A stretch of 64,000 nt of DNA from Bacteroidales bacterium (GTDB taxonomy: Bacteria > Bacteroidota > Bacteroidia > Bacteroidales > WCHB1-69), in the NCBI GenBank assembly GCA_017649855.1, contig JAGCGA010000038.1, positions 1 through 64,000 of the forward strand, written 5' to 3'. Positions 52,946-61,001 of the stretch are shown here, one piece after another; positions within the stretch are counted from its first letter, which is position 1; each line of letters starts with the position of its first letter. The notes under the pieces are model-generated. The model was not told where the DNA came from. It did no database searches and worked only from the letters and a program-made list of their open reading frames with translations. Position numbers and translations under genes: made by a program.

Positions 52946-53533
52946 ATGAAAAGATTCCTGCTGCTTATTGTAACGATCTTTTATCTCCAGACACTGTCCC
53001 TGGCACAGACTGGTTTCTACAGCCGTCTGGCAGATTCCGCCCTGACGCTGACACACCAACGGGTGCAATATGATCCCTCCTATTTCAAGATCGCCTATCC
53101 CAACGGTGATGTGCCTGCCGACAAGGGGGTGTGCACCGATGTGATCATCCGGGCCTATCGGAAAATGGGTGTTGATCTTCAAAAAGAGGTGCACCTCGAC
53201 ATGCAGGCGCACTTTAGTCTCTACCCTCAAAACTGGGGCTTAAAGCACACCGACCCGAACATTGACCACCGCAGGGTGCCCAACCTGATGACCTTTTTCT
53301 CCAGAAAAGGTGCTACCTTGAAAATCACAGACAAGGCGGAAGACTACCAGCCAGGGGATATTGTATGCTGGAACTTGGGTGGCGGCATCACCCACATTGG
53401 CATTGTGTCCAACAAGACAACCCGTGATGGGAAACGGCACCTGATCATCCACAACATCGGGGCAGGGCAGGTGCTGGAAGACTGCCTATTCTCCTACAAG
53501 ATCATCGGGCACTACCGGTATTCCGGATCATAA
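52946..53533 (+). CDS. DUF1287 exported protein (NlpC/P60-like fold)
   Basis: The protein is 195 residues from ATG 52946 (five codons after the longest start). The signal peptide ends near SLAQT. DUF1287 landmarks are YDPSYFKIAYPNGDVP, GVCTDVIIRAYRKMG with a candidate catalytic Cys, LKHTDPNIDHRRVPNL, GDIVCWNL and THIGIVSNK with a candidate His, giving a papain-like Cys-His layout. The family may hydrolyse cell-wall peptides, but no activity is proven. It ends just before the convergent TatD gene. Confidence 0.88.
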   Translation: MKRFLLLIVTIFYLQTLSLAQTGFYSRLADSALTLTHQRVQYDPSYFKIAYPNGDVPADKGVCTDVIIRAYRKMGVDLQKEVHLDMQAHFSLYPQNWGLKHTDPNIDHRRVPNLMTFFSRKGATLKITDKAEDYQPGDIVCWNLGGGITHIGIVSNKTTRDGKRHLIIHNIGAGQVLEDCLFSYKIIGHYRYSGS

Positions 53534-53556
53534 AAACTGTTAAAGGGACTGCTCTT

Positions 53557-54339
53557 TTATAGATTGGCGGGCAGTTTTTTAAAGATGCTATAGACGTTGC
53601 GGGAGGTCTGTTCCATGACCTCACGGACGGGAACATCAAAGATTTCAGCAATCTTTTGGGCAATAAGAGGGATATAGGCACTCTCATTGGGCTTGCCCCG
53701 ATGGGGCGTGGGGGCCAGGTAGGGGGCGTCGGTCTCCAACACGACGTGTTCCAAGCCTATTTCCTTGACCAGCTCCGGCAACTTGCTGTTTTTGAACGTC
53801 ACGATGCCGCCGATGCCGATGGCGAAGCCGCGGGCCACAGCCCATTTGGCCTCCTGGATGCCTCCGGAGAAACAGTGTACGATGCCGGACAACTCGCCCG
53901 GTTTGAACTGTTGCAGAATCTCAATAGCCTCATTGTAGGCACTACGAATATGGAGCGAGAGCGGCAGATGCAGGTCACGAGCCCAGCGTAACTGCTGTAA
54001 AAAAGCATCCTTCTGCTGCGCCTCAAAGTTACGATCATAGTAGAAGTCGAGGCCGATTTCGCCCACCGCCACCACATTGGGATCGTCCAGACGCGTCTGG
54101 AGGTAGGTTAGGACATCGGGATAGTCTTCCCGCACGTCGGAGGGGTGAAGTCCTACCATAGCATACAGGTTTTCAGGATAGAGGGCCACTACCTCCTGGA
54201 TCTGGTCAGGGGTTTCTCGGTTGACACAAGCCAAGAGCATCTGTTTCACATTGGCGTCAATAGCGCGCTGAATCACCTCCTCGAAGTTGTCGGGATAGTA
54301 CTCACGGTAAAGATGTGTATGAGAATCTATATAGTTCAT
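53557..54339 (-). CDS. TatD-family metal-dependent hydrolase
   Basis: The protein is 260 residues. The metal-binding HxH (SHTHLYREYY), Glu in VGEIGLDFYY, His in LSLHIRSAY, His in VHCFSGG and the last Asp in LETDAPYLAP are all present. TatD proteins act as Mg-dependent DNases or quality-control nucleases in the cytoplasm. The length is normal. The gene is separated from the barrel-protein gene upstream by a strong terminator. Confidence 0.93.
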   Translation of the reverse strand: MNYIDSHTHLYREYYPDNFEEVIQRAIDANVKQMLLACVNRETPDQIQEVVALYPENLYAMVGLHPSDVREDYPDVLTYLQTRLDDPNVVAVGEIGLDFYYDRNFEAQQKDAFLQQLRWARDLHLPLSLHIRSAYNEAIEILQQFKPGELSGIVHCFSGGIQEAKWAVARGFAIGIGGIVTFKNSKLPELVKEIGLEHVVLETDAPYLAPTPHRGKPNESAYIPLIAQKIAEIFDVPVREVMEQTSRNVYSIFKKLPANL

Positions 54340-54355
54340 GGAGCTGGATAATTAG

Positions 54356-54386
54356 AAAAAAAGGCCGGCCTTTTCCAGGGCCGGCC
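54356..54386 (-). terminator. Rho-independent terminator ending the atp/barrel transcript
   Basis: On the minus strand two GGCCGGCC words (54379-54386 and 54363-54370) form a stem with an 8-base loop, followed by a run of seven T. It separates the barrel gene from tatD. Confidence 0.88.
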
Positions 54387-54409
54387 GTGAATAGTCTGAT
54401 AATAAACGA

Positions 54410-54895
54410 TTAGAATCTGTAACGAAGGCCAAGAGCCACACCGGTGAGATAGCCAGCGAAGCCATAACCGGTACCTCTACCGGCGAAGTTCCACATAGGA
54501 CGCCAGTCTAAGCTGATGTTCAACGGAATGTCAAATTGATACTCAACACCGATTTGGCCGCCAACATACAAGCCGAAAGGCCAGTAGTTATTCTCTTTCC
54601 AGTAAGGGCCATAGTTGTAACCTACGCCGAAACCAGGTCCTACATACCAGTTCCAGTTGCTGGCACCGATACCCCAAACCTTGTCGAACATGACCGTTAC
54701 ACCAACGGCACCCCATTTGTTCCAATAGTTGGTAGCACCAACGGTGAGATCCATCATCCAGGAACCGGCAGCGAGGGAGTGCTGATAAGAGAACTCAACG
54801 TTACCACCCAGACGGGCACCGATAGCACGCGGTTGTGCCATGGAGACACCAGCCATCGTGCAGATTAAAAACAAAGTAACAACGATCTTTTTCAT
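54410..54895 (-). CDS. Small outer-membrane beta-barrel protein, paralogue 3
   Basis: The protein is 161 residues. A signal peptide (MKKIVVTLFLICTMAGVSMA) is followed by short beta strands rich in Gly, Trp and Tyr, and the sequence ends in LRYRF, as barrels do. IGVEYQFDIPLNISLDWRPM matches the two paralogues at 44024 and 45954. It lies 41 bases after atpF on the same strand and ends at a strong terminator, so it is probably read with the F0 genes, although it shows no link to ATP synthesis. Confidence 0.78.
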   Translation of the reverse strand: MKKIVVTLFLICTMAGVSMAQPRAIGARLGGNVEFSYQHSLAAGSWMMDLTVGATNYWNKWGAVGVTVMFDKVWGIGASNWNWYVGPGFGVGYNYGPYWKENNYWPFGLYVGGQIGVEYQFDIPLNISLDWRPMWNFAGRGTGYGFAGYLTGVALGLRYRF

Positions 54896-54936
54896 TTTTT
54901 TAAAAATTTTGATGAATAATAAGGTTAATAGTGTCG

Positions 54937-55431
54937 TTAATTCAAATTACAGTTGTCCACCCAATCCTCAATGAGTTTCTCCTGACGATCCTTGTCGGAT
55001 AACTCGTGTTCGATCACTTTTTGGGCGATATCGATGGAGAAGTTGGCAATCTCATTCTTGACATCTGTGATGGCCTTCATCTTCTCAAAGTAGATGGTCT
55101 TCTTGGCATCATCGATGATTGCCTGGGCCTCGCTTTCCGCCTTCAGCTTGGCGTCCTCATACAGCTTTTCGCTGAGTTTGCGGGCGTCGGCCACGATGGC
55201 GTCACGCTCGGCTTTGGCTTCAGCCAGCATCTCTTCATGCTTCAGGTGCATGTTTTCCAGCTCTGCATGAACGCGGGCGGCCTCATCCAGCTGGTCCTGG
55301 ATCTTTTTGTTGCGGCTGGCAATGCCGTTGGTGATGACAGGCCAGGCAAACTTTGCCAAGATGAAGAACAAAATGCCGAAACCGATCAGCATCCAGAAGA
55401 TAAGTCCAAAAGAGGGTTTAATCAGTTCCAT
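54937..55431 (-). CDS. atpF: ATP synthase F0 subunit b
   Basis: The protein is 164 residues: one N-terminal membrane helix (FGLIFWMLIGFGILFFILAK), then a long amphipathic helix (about 35-140) with EELENMHLKHEEML-type heptads typical of subunit b, which forms the peripheral stalk. It is read after atpE with a hairpin in the 105-base gap, and is followed by the unrelated barrel gene instead of atpH, so the F1 genes must lie elsewhere. Confidence 0.94.
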   Translation of the reverse strand: MELIKPSFGLIFWMLIGFGILFFILAKFAWPVITNGIASRNKKIQDQLDEAARVHAELENMHLKHEEMLAEAKAERDAIVADARKLSEKLYEDAKLKAESEAQAIIDDAKKTIYFEKMKAITDVKNEIANFSIDIAQKVIEHELSDKDRQEKLIEDWVDNCNLN

Positions 55432-55496
55432 ATCTGTTGGTTCTTTCCTTTTAAGTTAGTTGTTTATAGTGTTTTTTTTAGTTCCTTGGATAAAAC

Positions 55497-55529
55497 TGAA
55501 GTCTCCCCGCCAATCGCGGGGAGTCTTCA
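55497..55529 (-). promoter_or_regulatory. Hairpin between atpE and atpF
   Basis: CTCCCCGC (55503-55510) and GCGGGGAG (55516-55523) form an 8-bp stem with 5-base loop, extended by GAAG/CTTC outside. A short T-rich stretch follows on the minus strand, so it may partly end transcription or protect the atpE message. Confidence 0.7.
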
Positions 55530-55536
55530 ATTGTCA

Positions 55537-55794
55537 TTACGCAATAGCGATGAGCAAGCAAACCACCACGGCGAACAGGGCCACACCTTCGATCAAGGCG
55601 GAGGCGAGGATCATGTTGATACGGATGTTGCCGGCCACTTCGGGCTGACGTGCGATGGCGGACATGGCATCTCTACCGATGTTGCCAATACCAAGGCCTG
55701 CGCCGATGGCGGCTAAACCAGCACCAATACCTGCACCCATCTGGCCAATACCGAGAATGGGAGCTGCTTGCAATAAGGTTGATAATGTTGACAT
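55537..55794 (-). CDS. atpE: ATP synthase F0 subunit c
   Basis: The protein is 85 residues with two membrane helices. The Gly-rich first helix (GIGAGLAAIGAGLGIG), the polar loop RQPE and the ion-binding Glu in ALIEGVALFAVV define subunit c. The residue after the Glu is Gly rather than Ser/Thr, so a Na-type site is not indicated and proton use is likely. It is preceded by atpB 36 bases upstream. Confidence 0.95.
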   Translation of the reverse strand: MSTLSTLLQAAPILGIGQMGAGIGAGLAAIGAGLGIGNIGRDAMSAIARQPEVAGNIRINMILASALIEGVALFAVVVCLLIAIA

Positions 55795-55830
55795 AACTTT
55801 ATAAAATTAAGGATTGTAAAAAAGTTTCTA

Positions 55831-56949
55831 TTAAGCTAATTCTGTACTTTCTTCATGATGCTCCTCCGTCGCGGTGCCAATATAGATGGCGCTCAGCAGC
55901 GTGAAAACAAAGGCCTGGATGAAGGCCACCAGCAACTCCAACACGCCCATGAAAATGTAGAAGAGGATGGATACCAGCGAAACGCCATAGCCAATGGCCG
56001 GTGCCATCTGTCCGAAGATGAAAATCAAGGAGATAAAGCCCAGCACGATGATATGTCCGGCCGTGATGTTGGCAAAGAGACGGACCATCAGGACGAAGGG
56101 TTTGGTGAAGATACCGATCAACTCCACGAAAGGCATGATGGGTGCCGGCAGTTTCAGCCACCAAGGCACACCAGGCGTGTTGAAGATGTCGATCCAGTAC
56201 TCTTTCTTTGCCGAGATGTTGGTGATAAAGAAGGTTATCAAGGCCAAGATGCCGGTCACAGCGATGTTGCCGGTAAGGTTGGCACCGCCCGGGAAAATGG
56301 GGATGATACCCAGCATGTTATTCAGCAGGATGAAGAAGAACAGGGTCAACAGATAGGGGGTGTATTTCGGGGCACGGTCGCCGAGCGAGGGGTTGATGAC
56401 CTCGTCTTGCAGAAAAACGATGACCGGCTCCAAGAAGCCCTGCAGACCCCTAGGCGCTTCGTCAGGATGACGCTCATATTGCCTTGCGACAGAGAGGAAT
56501 ATCCACGCAATCAGAATCAATGAGATAAATAGGGCGCAGACATTCTTCGTGATGGAGATGTTGAACTTGCACACATGATCCACGGCATATTCCGTGCCGG
56601 GCGTCAGATGTCCGGTATAGTCGTCACTTAACTTCACAATAGCACCTTTCTGGTCGCCCCAGCCCATGGCATAGCCTTCGTATGCTGCCTCGCCATGATG
56701 CAGTTTGCCGGAGGAGAAGCATACCAGCCGGCCTTGGTCCACCAGGATGATGGGTAGCGGAATGGTCACGCTCTTGTCCCCCTCGCCGCAAATATGCCAT
56801 CCATAGCTGTCGGTGACATGCTCAAGGATAAAAGGCCCCGCTTGAAAGCCCTCTTCTTCCTTGGCCGCTAGCGCATTTTTGGGAAGAAACATCCCCATAA
56901 ATGCAACCCACAAGAGGAGTATTTTGAAAGGTTTAATATTATATTTCAT
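55831..56949 (-). CDS. atpB: ATP synthase F0 subunit a
   Basis: The protein is 372 residues, longer than the enterobacterial form because of a signal-like segment (to ALAA, residue 29) and a periplasmic insertion of about 30-150, usual in Bacteroidota. The essential Arg lies in FVLMVRLFANITAGHI. Later helices (IYIGTATEEHHEES at the end) match subunit a. It forms the proton half-channels with subunit c. It is the first gene of an F0 unit that lacks the F1 genes. Confidence 0.94.
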   Translation of the reverse strand: MKYNIKPFKILLLWVAFMGMFLPKNALAAKEEEGFQAGPFILEHVTDSYGWHICGEGDKSVTIPLPIILVDQGRLVCFSSGKLHHGEAAYEGYAMGWGDQKGAIVKLSDDYTGHLTPGTEYAVDHVCKFNISITKNVCALFISLILIAWIFLSVARQYERHPDEAPRGLQGFLEPVIVFLQDEVINPSLGDRAPKYTPYLLTLFFFILLNNMLGIIPIFPGGANLTGNIAVTGILALITFFITNISAKKEYWIDIFNTPGVPWWLKLPAPIMPFVELIGIFTKPFVLMVRLFANITAGHIIVLGFISLIFIFGQMAPAIGYGVSLVSILFYIFMGVLELLVAFIQAFVFTLLSAIYIGTATEEHHEESTELA

Positions 56950-57084
56950 ATTATATCAAGTAGTTACAATTCTTAATACACCATTTTAATACAAAATGGG
57001 AAAAACGGCGCAATATACATTTTTTTTGTCACCCACTACTTTTTTATTTTATTTCGGGTTTTAGGCAAGGAGCCTTGAGGCAGG

Positions 57085-57114
57085 TTGAACTTATTTAAAA
57101 TTTATGTACATTTG
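57085..57114 (+). promoter_or_regulatory. Promoter of the chromate transporter pair
   Basis: TTG (57085-57087), 19 bases, then TACATTTG (57107-57114). The ATG at 57124 comes about 10 bases later, so the leader is very short; the longer frame at 57085 would start inside the promoter. Confidence 0.6.
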
Positions 57115-57123
57115 CCATCCTTT

Positions 57124-57738
57124 ATGAGCAGCGACCATTTATCTACGGGAACCACGGGATCGTCCGCCCCCATGCAGGCAGGCGAGCGGGCGAGGTTACG
57201 TGCTTTGTTTGCCTCTTTCTGCAAGATCGGGGCCTTCACCATCGGTGGTGGCTATGCCATGATCCCGTTGATGGAGAAGGAGATCGTGGATCGTCATGGG
57301 TGGTTGGACCGGGAGACCTTCATGGATATGCTCTCCTTGTCGCAGGCCATGCCGGGGATTTTCGCCGTCAACATGGCGAGCAACATCGGCTACCGGTTGC
57401 GCGGAGTGGTCGGTTCCATTGCGGCGGTGCTGGGCAACATCCTTTTGCCCATCCTCATCATCATTGCATGGGCTTCCTGTTTCCGTTTTCTAAAAGGGAA
57501 CCCCTATTTGGAAGCAATTTTCAAGGGTATCCGTCCGGCGGTGGTCGCGCTCATCGCCTCGCCTGTCTTCACGATGGCCATGACAGCCAACCTGCGCTGG
57601 CGTAACGCCTGGATACCGGTTGCCGCGGCCCTGCTCATCTGGTTGCTCGGCGTCTCGCCCATCCTCATCATCCTGTGTGCGGGCGTGGGTGGATATGCTT
57701 ATGGTAAATATTTGGAGAGAAAGGGGGAGACGGCATGA
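57124..57738 (+). CDS. Chromate transporter, short-chain CHR subunit 1
   Basis: The protein is 204 residues from ATG 57124. It has about six hydrophobic segments. CHR landmarks are FCKIGAFTIGGGYAMIPLM and SLSQAMPGIFAVNMASNIGY. Short-chain CHR proteins work as heterodimer pairs; the partner gene overlaps by 4 bases. The family is named for chromate efflux, but natural substrates are uncertain and close relatives may carry other anions. Confidence 0.9.
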   Translation: MSSDHLSTGTTGSSAPMQAGERARLRALFASFCKIGAFTIGGGYAMIPLMEKEIVDRHGWLDRETFMDMLSLSQAMPGIFAVNMASNIGYRLRGVVGSIAAVLGNILLPILIIIAWASCFRFLKGNPYLEAIFKGIRPAVVALIASPVFTMAMTANLRWRNAWIPVAAALLIWLLGVSPILIILCAGVGGYAYGKYLERKGETA

Positions 57739-58325
57739 TTTTTTGGAAGCTCTTCTATACGTTTCTCCGCATTGGCATCTTCAACTTCGGCGGGGGATAT
57801 GCCATGATTGCGCTCATCCAAAACGAGGTGGTGACGCGTAATGGCTGGATGACCATGCAGGAGTTTGTGGACATGGTGGCTGTCTCGCAGATGACGCCCG
57901 GCCCCATCGGTATCAACGTGGCCACCTATGCGGGTTATACGGCCGTGCTCCATGCCGGCTATTCCTTGCCGATGGCCGTGTTGGGTTCGTTCATTGCCTC
58001 CTTCTCGGTTATCCTGTTGCCGGTGGTGGCCATGATTTTGGTGACGCGTTTTCTGATGAAGATGCAAGACAAACCGGCGGTGCAGACGATGCTCAAGACG
58101 CTGCGCATCACCTTTGTAGGACTTATTGCGGCGGCCGCCCTGCTCCTCTTGACGCCGGAATCATTTGGTTCACCGTCTCAAGACACACTTCAGTTCATCA
58201 TCAGTGTGGTCATCTTTTTAACAGTTTTCATAGCGGCCTTCCGATACAAAGTAAGTCCGATCCTCCTGCTCGTGTTGAGCGGAGTCGCGGGCTTTATCAT
58301 CTATGGCTTGATACTGCCTGTTTAG
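57735..58325 (+). CDS. Chromate transporter, short-chain CHR subunit 2
   Basis: The protein is 196 residues with about six membrane segments. LRIGIFNFGGGYAMIALIQNE and VSQMTPGPIGINVATYAGY match the CHR family and mirror the first subunit, as expected for an antiparallel pair. The 4-base ATGA overlap indicates translational coupling. Its stop codon overlaps the stop of the convergent purE gene by 4 bases. Confidence 0.9.
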   Translation: MIFWKLFYTFLRIGIFNFGGGYAMIALIQNEVVTRNGWMTMQEFVDMVAVSQMTPGPIGINVATYAGYTAVLHAGYSLPMAVLGSFIASFSVILLPVVAMILVTRFLMKMQDKPAVQTMLKTLRITFVGLIAAAALLLLTPESFGSPSQDTLQFIISVVIFLTVFIAAFRYKVSPILLLVLSGVAGFIIYGLILPV

Positions 58326-58831
58326 TTGGTCTTGAACTTATAGGTATCGATTGAGGCCAGTTCTGCGTTGGCCTTCACAATCTTCTGTTTGAGTTGTGCC
58401 TTGTGGCGGATGACGCGCTCCATCATCATAGGATCGCCATTGGCGAGAATCTGCATGGCGAGGATGGCGGCGTTTTGGGCACCGTTGATGGCGACCGTGG
58501 CTACGGGGATGCCCGGCGGCATCTGCAGCATGGCTAGCGCGGCGTCCATTCCTTCCAAGGATGATTTGATGGGGACCCCGATGACAGGCAGGGGGGTCAT
58601 GGCGGCGATCACGCCGGGCAGATGGGCGGCCATGCCCGCAGCGGCGATGATGACCTCCACCCCGCGCTCGTGAGCATGCTTGGCGTACTCCGCCACCTCG
58701 TCGGGGGTGCGGTGGGCTGACAAGGCCAGCATTTCAAAAGGAATCTCGTTGCTCTCCAAAAACTTGCAGGCTCCCTCCATAACTGGCAGGTCGGAGGTGC
58801 TGCCCATAATGATACTTACTCGTGGTTTCAT
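58322..58831 (-). CDS. purE: 5-(carboxyamino)imidazole ribonucleotide mutase
   Basis: The protein is 169 residues from ATG 58831; the frame is open 33 codons further but lacks likeness there. PurE landmarks are IIMGSTSDLPVM, LSAHRTPDEV, IIAAAGMAAHLPGV, the active-site region VIGVPI, and GIPVATVAINGAQNAAI. It shifts the carboxyl group of N5-CAIR to CAIR in purine synthesis. A -7 box lies 21 bases upstream. No purK is near. Confidence 0.95.
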   Translation of the reverse strand: MKPRVSIIMGSTSDLPVMEGACKFLESNEIPFEMLALSAHRTPDEVAEYAKHAHERGVEVIIAAAGMAAHLPGVIAAMTPLPVIGVPIKSSLEGMDAALAMLQMPPGIPVATVAINGAQNAAILAMQILANGDPMMMERVIRHKAQLKQKIVKANAELASIDTYKFKTN

Positions 58832-58851
58832 CTCTTTGATTTTTGAAAACG

Positions 58852-58859
58852 CAAACGTA
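58852..58859 (-). promoter_or_regulatory. -7 box of purE
   Basis: Minus-strand TACGTTTG, 20 bases before the purE start; a short leader is implied. Confidence 0.5.
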
Positions 58860-58918
58860 CAATTTTTTTGGATATCCCGAGACAGATTCCATGGATCATG
58901 ACCTCTCCTGCGCCTGTA

Positions 58919-58940
58919 GAGACGTTCCATGGAACGTCTC
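58919..58940. repeat. 22-bp perfect palindrome downstream of the LRR gene
   Basis: The arms GAGACGTTCCA and TGGAACGTCTC meet at the centre with no spacer. It lies between the LRR gene stop and purE. The AGACGxxAT-type words recall the palindromes at 18439-18490. Confidence 0.7.
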
Positions 58941-58981
58941 CATGAACCCCTCCGTCATGCCAACGATTCCGCGCCCCAACC

Positions 58982-60571
58982 TCAATCCTTCACCACCTTC
59001 CGTGTCGCTTGCTCCCCGTTCGGGAAGGTGAGCTGCAGGAGGTAGAGGCCGGCGGGCAAGTTTGCCATGCTGATGTCCGTAGAGGTGTCTTCCGCGCTCT
59101 GGGAGAGAACCAGCTTGCCGAACATGTCGTAGAGCTCTATCGTCGCGGCCTCGCCAGAAGGAAACTCCACCGTGAGCATGCTGTGCACCGGATTGGGATA
59201 AAGCATGATGTCTTCCGTCTCGCAGTTCTCCACGCCTGTGCACACTTCGTGGAAGGTGGCGGTGGAGGCATATTGGTTCCAGCCCACTCCCGTCTGGAAG
59301 TCGGCCGTAGTGTGGCAGGGGATGTTGAACAAGATTATATCGCGAGACGCATTGCCCATGGATTTCTGCTGGAGAGCTGGAGGAATCTCTCCCATCATAT
59401 TGAAAGTTCTGTTGGACATTCCCACGGTCAGAAAAGCCTTCTCTTCTATTTGTAGCACATTCGACGGGATAGTTACACTCTGCAAACTGGCACAGCCATA
59501 GAAGGCACTCGCTCCTATTCGTTCCAGACTGTCCGGCAATGTGACGCTCTGCAGGGAGTCGCAGTGATAAAAACATTCTCCTGGGACGACTTTCACCCGC
59601 GGTGGCAGCACGATAGTTCTCAAGCCGCTTCGGGAAAAACAACTTGCACCTAAGGAAACAACATTGTCAGGAAGTATGATATCTTCCAGGCGAATGAGGC
59701 TGTAAAAGGCCATATCCCCTATTTCAAGAGGGTTGTTCCCTTGTTGAAATCTCACATGCCGGCAGACGTTGTACTGTTCTTCTCCATAATAATTAGCTCC
59801 TCCAATGTTTCCCAAATACTGCAGCGAGGATGGCAATATGAGAGAATCCATGATGACACAGCAAAAAGCATTGTCTTCTATGGTTAGAAGTCCCTCGTGA
59901 AGTGTTATGGTTTGCAGTGGGCATCCCGAAAAACACCCTTGAGAAAGCACACCAACACCCGAAGGGATGTCAACAGATTCCAAAAGGCTATGGGAAAAGG
60001 CGTTTTCCCCAAGACCGTTGAGATTGGCCGGCAAATCAACATGGGTAAGCGCAGTGTAGCAAAAAGCTTTCTCTCCTATGTTTTGCACATTGGGCATTAC
60101 GATATCGTTCAGGTTGGAACGCCAGAAGGCACCGTCTTCTATCGTGGTAACAGTGCCTGGGAGTTCAATCCGGCGAATACCTTTTTCATAGAAGAAGGCT
60201 TTTTCGTCAACGGATGTTACGGAATAGGTGATGTTATTGTGGGCGACGGTGCTGGGTATCACAACCAGGGTGTCATATTCAAAAAGGGGATACAAATATC
60301 CCGGCATTCCCTCTTGATACGTCATCGTGGGTATCTGTAGATTGTAATAGGATGAGTCCTGACTACGGGTCACAGCCACGGTGTAGGGGGCAGTATTGGA
60401 GGTGATGCGGTAGTAGAGGATGTCGCCGTCGCTGTTGGCCTGGCTGAAGTCGTACGGCGGATAGGGGTTCTGGGCGGTGGCAGGCGACAGGGCCGCCATC
60501 ATGAGGGCACAGGCCAGCGTCAGGGCCGCCCATTTGTTTGATTTCCTGATGTTTTGGGTTGTAGTTTTCAT
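58982..60571 (-). CDS. BspA-like leucine-rich repeat protein with T9SS sorting domain
   Basis: The protein is 529 residues. A signal peptide ends near ATAQ (residue 34). Residues about 110-400 contain BspA-type LRR_5 repeats with the pattern IPSxVxxIGxxAFxxC, for example VTLPDSLERIGASAFYGCAS and VTIPSNVLQIEEKAF. The last 80 residues end in a T9SS type A sorting domain (LYPNPVHSML, IELYDMFGKLVL, LPAGLYLLQL). It should be carried across the outer membrane and shown on the surface. BspA relatives bind host matrix proteins. The 22-codon lipoprotein gene lies 63 bases upstream. Confidence 0.93.
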   Translation of the reverse strand: MKTTTQNIRKSNKWAALTLACALMMAALSPATAQNPYPPYDFSQANSDGDILYYRITSNTAPYTVAVTRSQDSSYYNLQIPTMTYQEGMPGYLYPLFEYDTLVVIPSTVAHNNITYSVTSVDEKAFFYEKGIRRIELPGTVTTIEDGAFWRSNLNDIVMPNVQNIGEKAFCYTALTHVDLPANLNGLGENAFSHSLLESVDIPSGVGVLSQGCFSGCPLQTITLHEGLLTIEDNAFCCVIMDSLILPSSLQYLGNIGGANYYGEEQYNVCRHVRFQQGNNPLEIGDMAFYSLIRLEDIILPDNVVSLGASCFSRSGLRTIVLPPRVKVVPGECFYHCDSLQSVTLPDSLERIGASAFYGCASLQSVTIPSNVLQIEEKAFLTVGMSNRTFNMMGEIPPALQQKSMGNASRDIILFNIPCHTTADFQTGVGWNQYASTATFHEVCTGVENCETEDIMLYPNPVHSMLTVEFPSGEAATIELYDMFGKLVLSQSAEDTSTDISMANLPAGLYLLQLTFPNGEQATRKVVKD

Positions 60572-60634
60572 AATGATGTGTGTTTTATCATGAAAGGTTT
60601 TAATTACTTAACTTCTTAGTTTCTTAATTCAGCA

Positions 60635-60703
60635 TTAATTCCTTTTCTCGCACGCGCCAAGCAGGGTGGCGGCAAGGAGCATTAAAATCGTTGTTTTTTT
60701 CAT
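60635..60703 (-). CDS. Candidate 22-residue lipoprotein
   Basis: The frame reads MKKTTILMLLAATLLGACEK then RN and a stop. It consists almost wholly of a lipoprotein signal with lipobox LLGAC, so after processing only Cys-Glu-Lys-Arg-Asn would remain. It has its own -7 box (60749-60756) and leads into the LRR gene 63 bases later. It may be a true mini-lipoprotein, a leader frame that controls the LRR gene, or the stump of a decayed gene. Confidence 0.5.
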   Translation of the reverse strand: MKKTTILMLLAATLLGACEKRN

Positions 60704-60748
60704 CGTATCTGAATTTAAGAATTATATTTCGAGTCTGTTTTTCAAAGG

Positions 60749-60756
60749 CAAAAATA
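60749..60756 (-). promoter_or_regulatory. -7 box for the mini-lipoprotein and LRR gene
   Basis: Minus-strand TATTTTTG, 45 bases before the 22-codon gene. The 430-base gap between the LRR gene and the LytTR gene contains this promoter, the mini-gene and the opposite promoter at 60948. Confidence 0.5.
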
Positions 60757-60947
60757 TAACTTTCTGGCAACGGATATACCTTCACTCCAAAAACATGTAC
60801 CTTCACCCAGGAAATAGTACATTGTGATTTCAGACACCTCTTGTTGGGGGGCATTTTGCTGAAAATCAGCAGGTCCCAAAATTCACAGAAAACAGGATTT
60901 GTGAAGGGATAAACCGGATTTCCGTGAGGGGTTATGCCTCGTACCGC

Positions 60948-60977
60948 TTGCCTTATGGAAAATTAATATTATCTTTG
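60948..60977 (+). promoter_or_regulatory. Promoter of the LytTR gene
   Basis: TTG (60948-60950), 19 bases, then TATCTTTG (60970-60977), 24 bases before ATG 61002. Confidence 0.65.
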
Positions 60978-61001
60978 CCGTTGAATTCAAGCGTCGCTGT
61001 C

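Noticed and set aside
55537-55794. Possible Na-binding c subunit
   Set aside because: The residue after the ion-binding Glu is Gly, and the Na-type Ser/Thr is missing; proton type is more likely.
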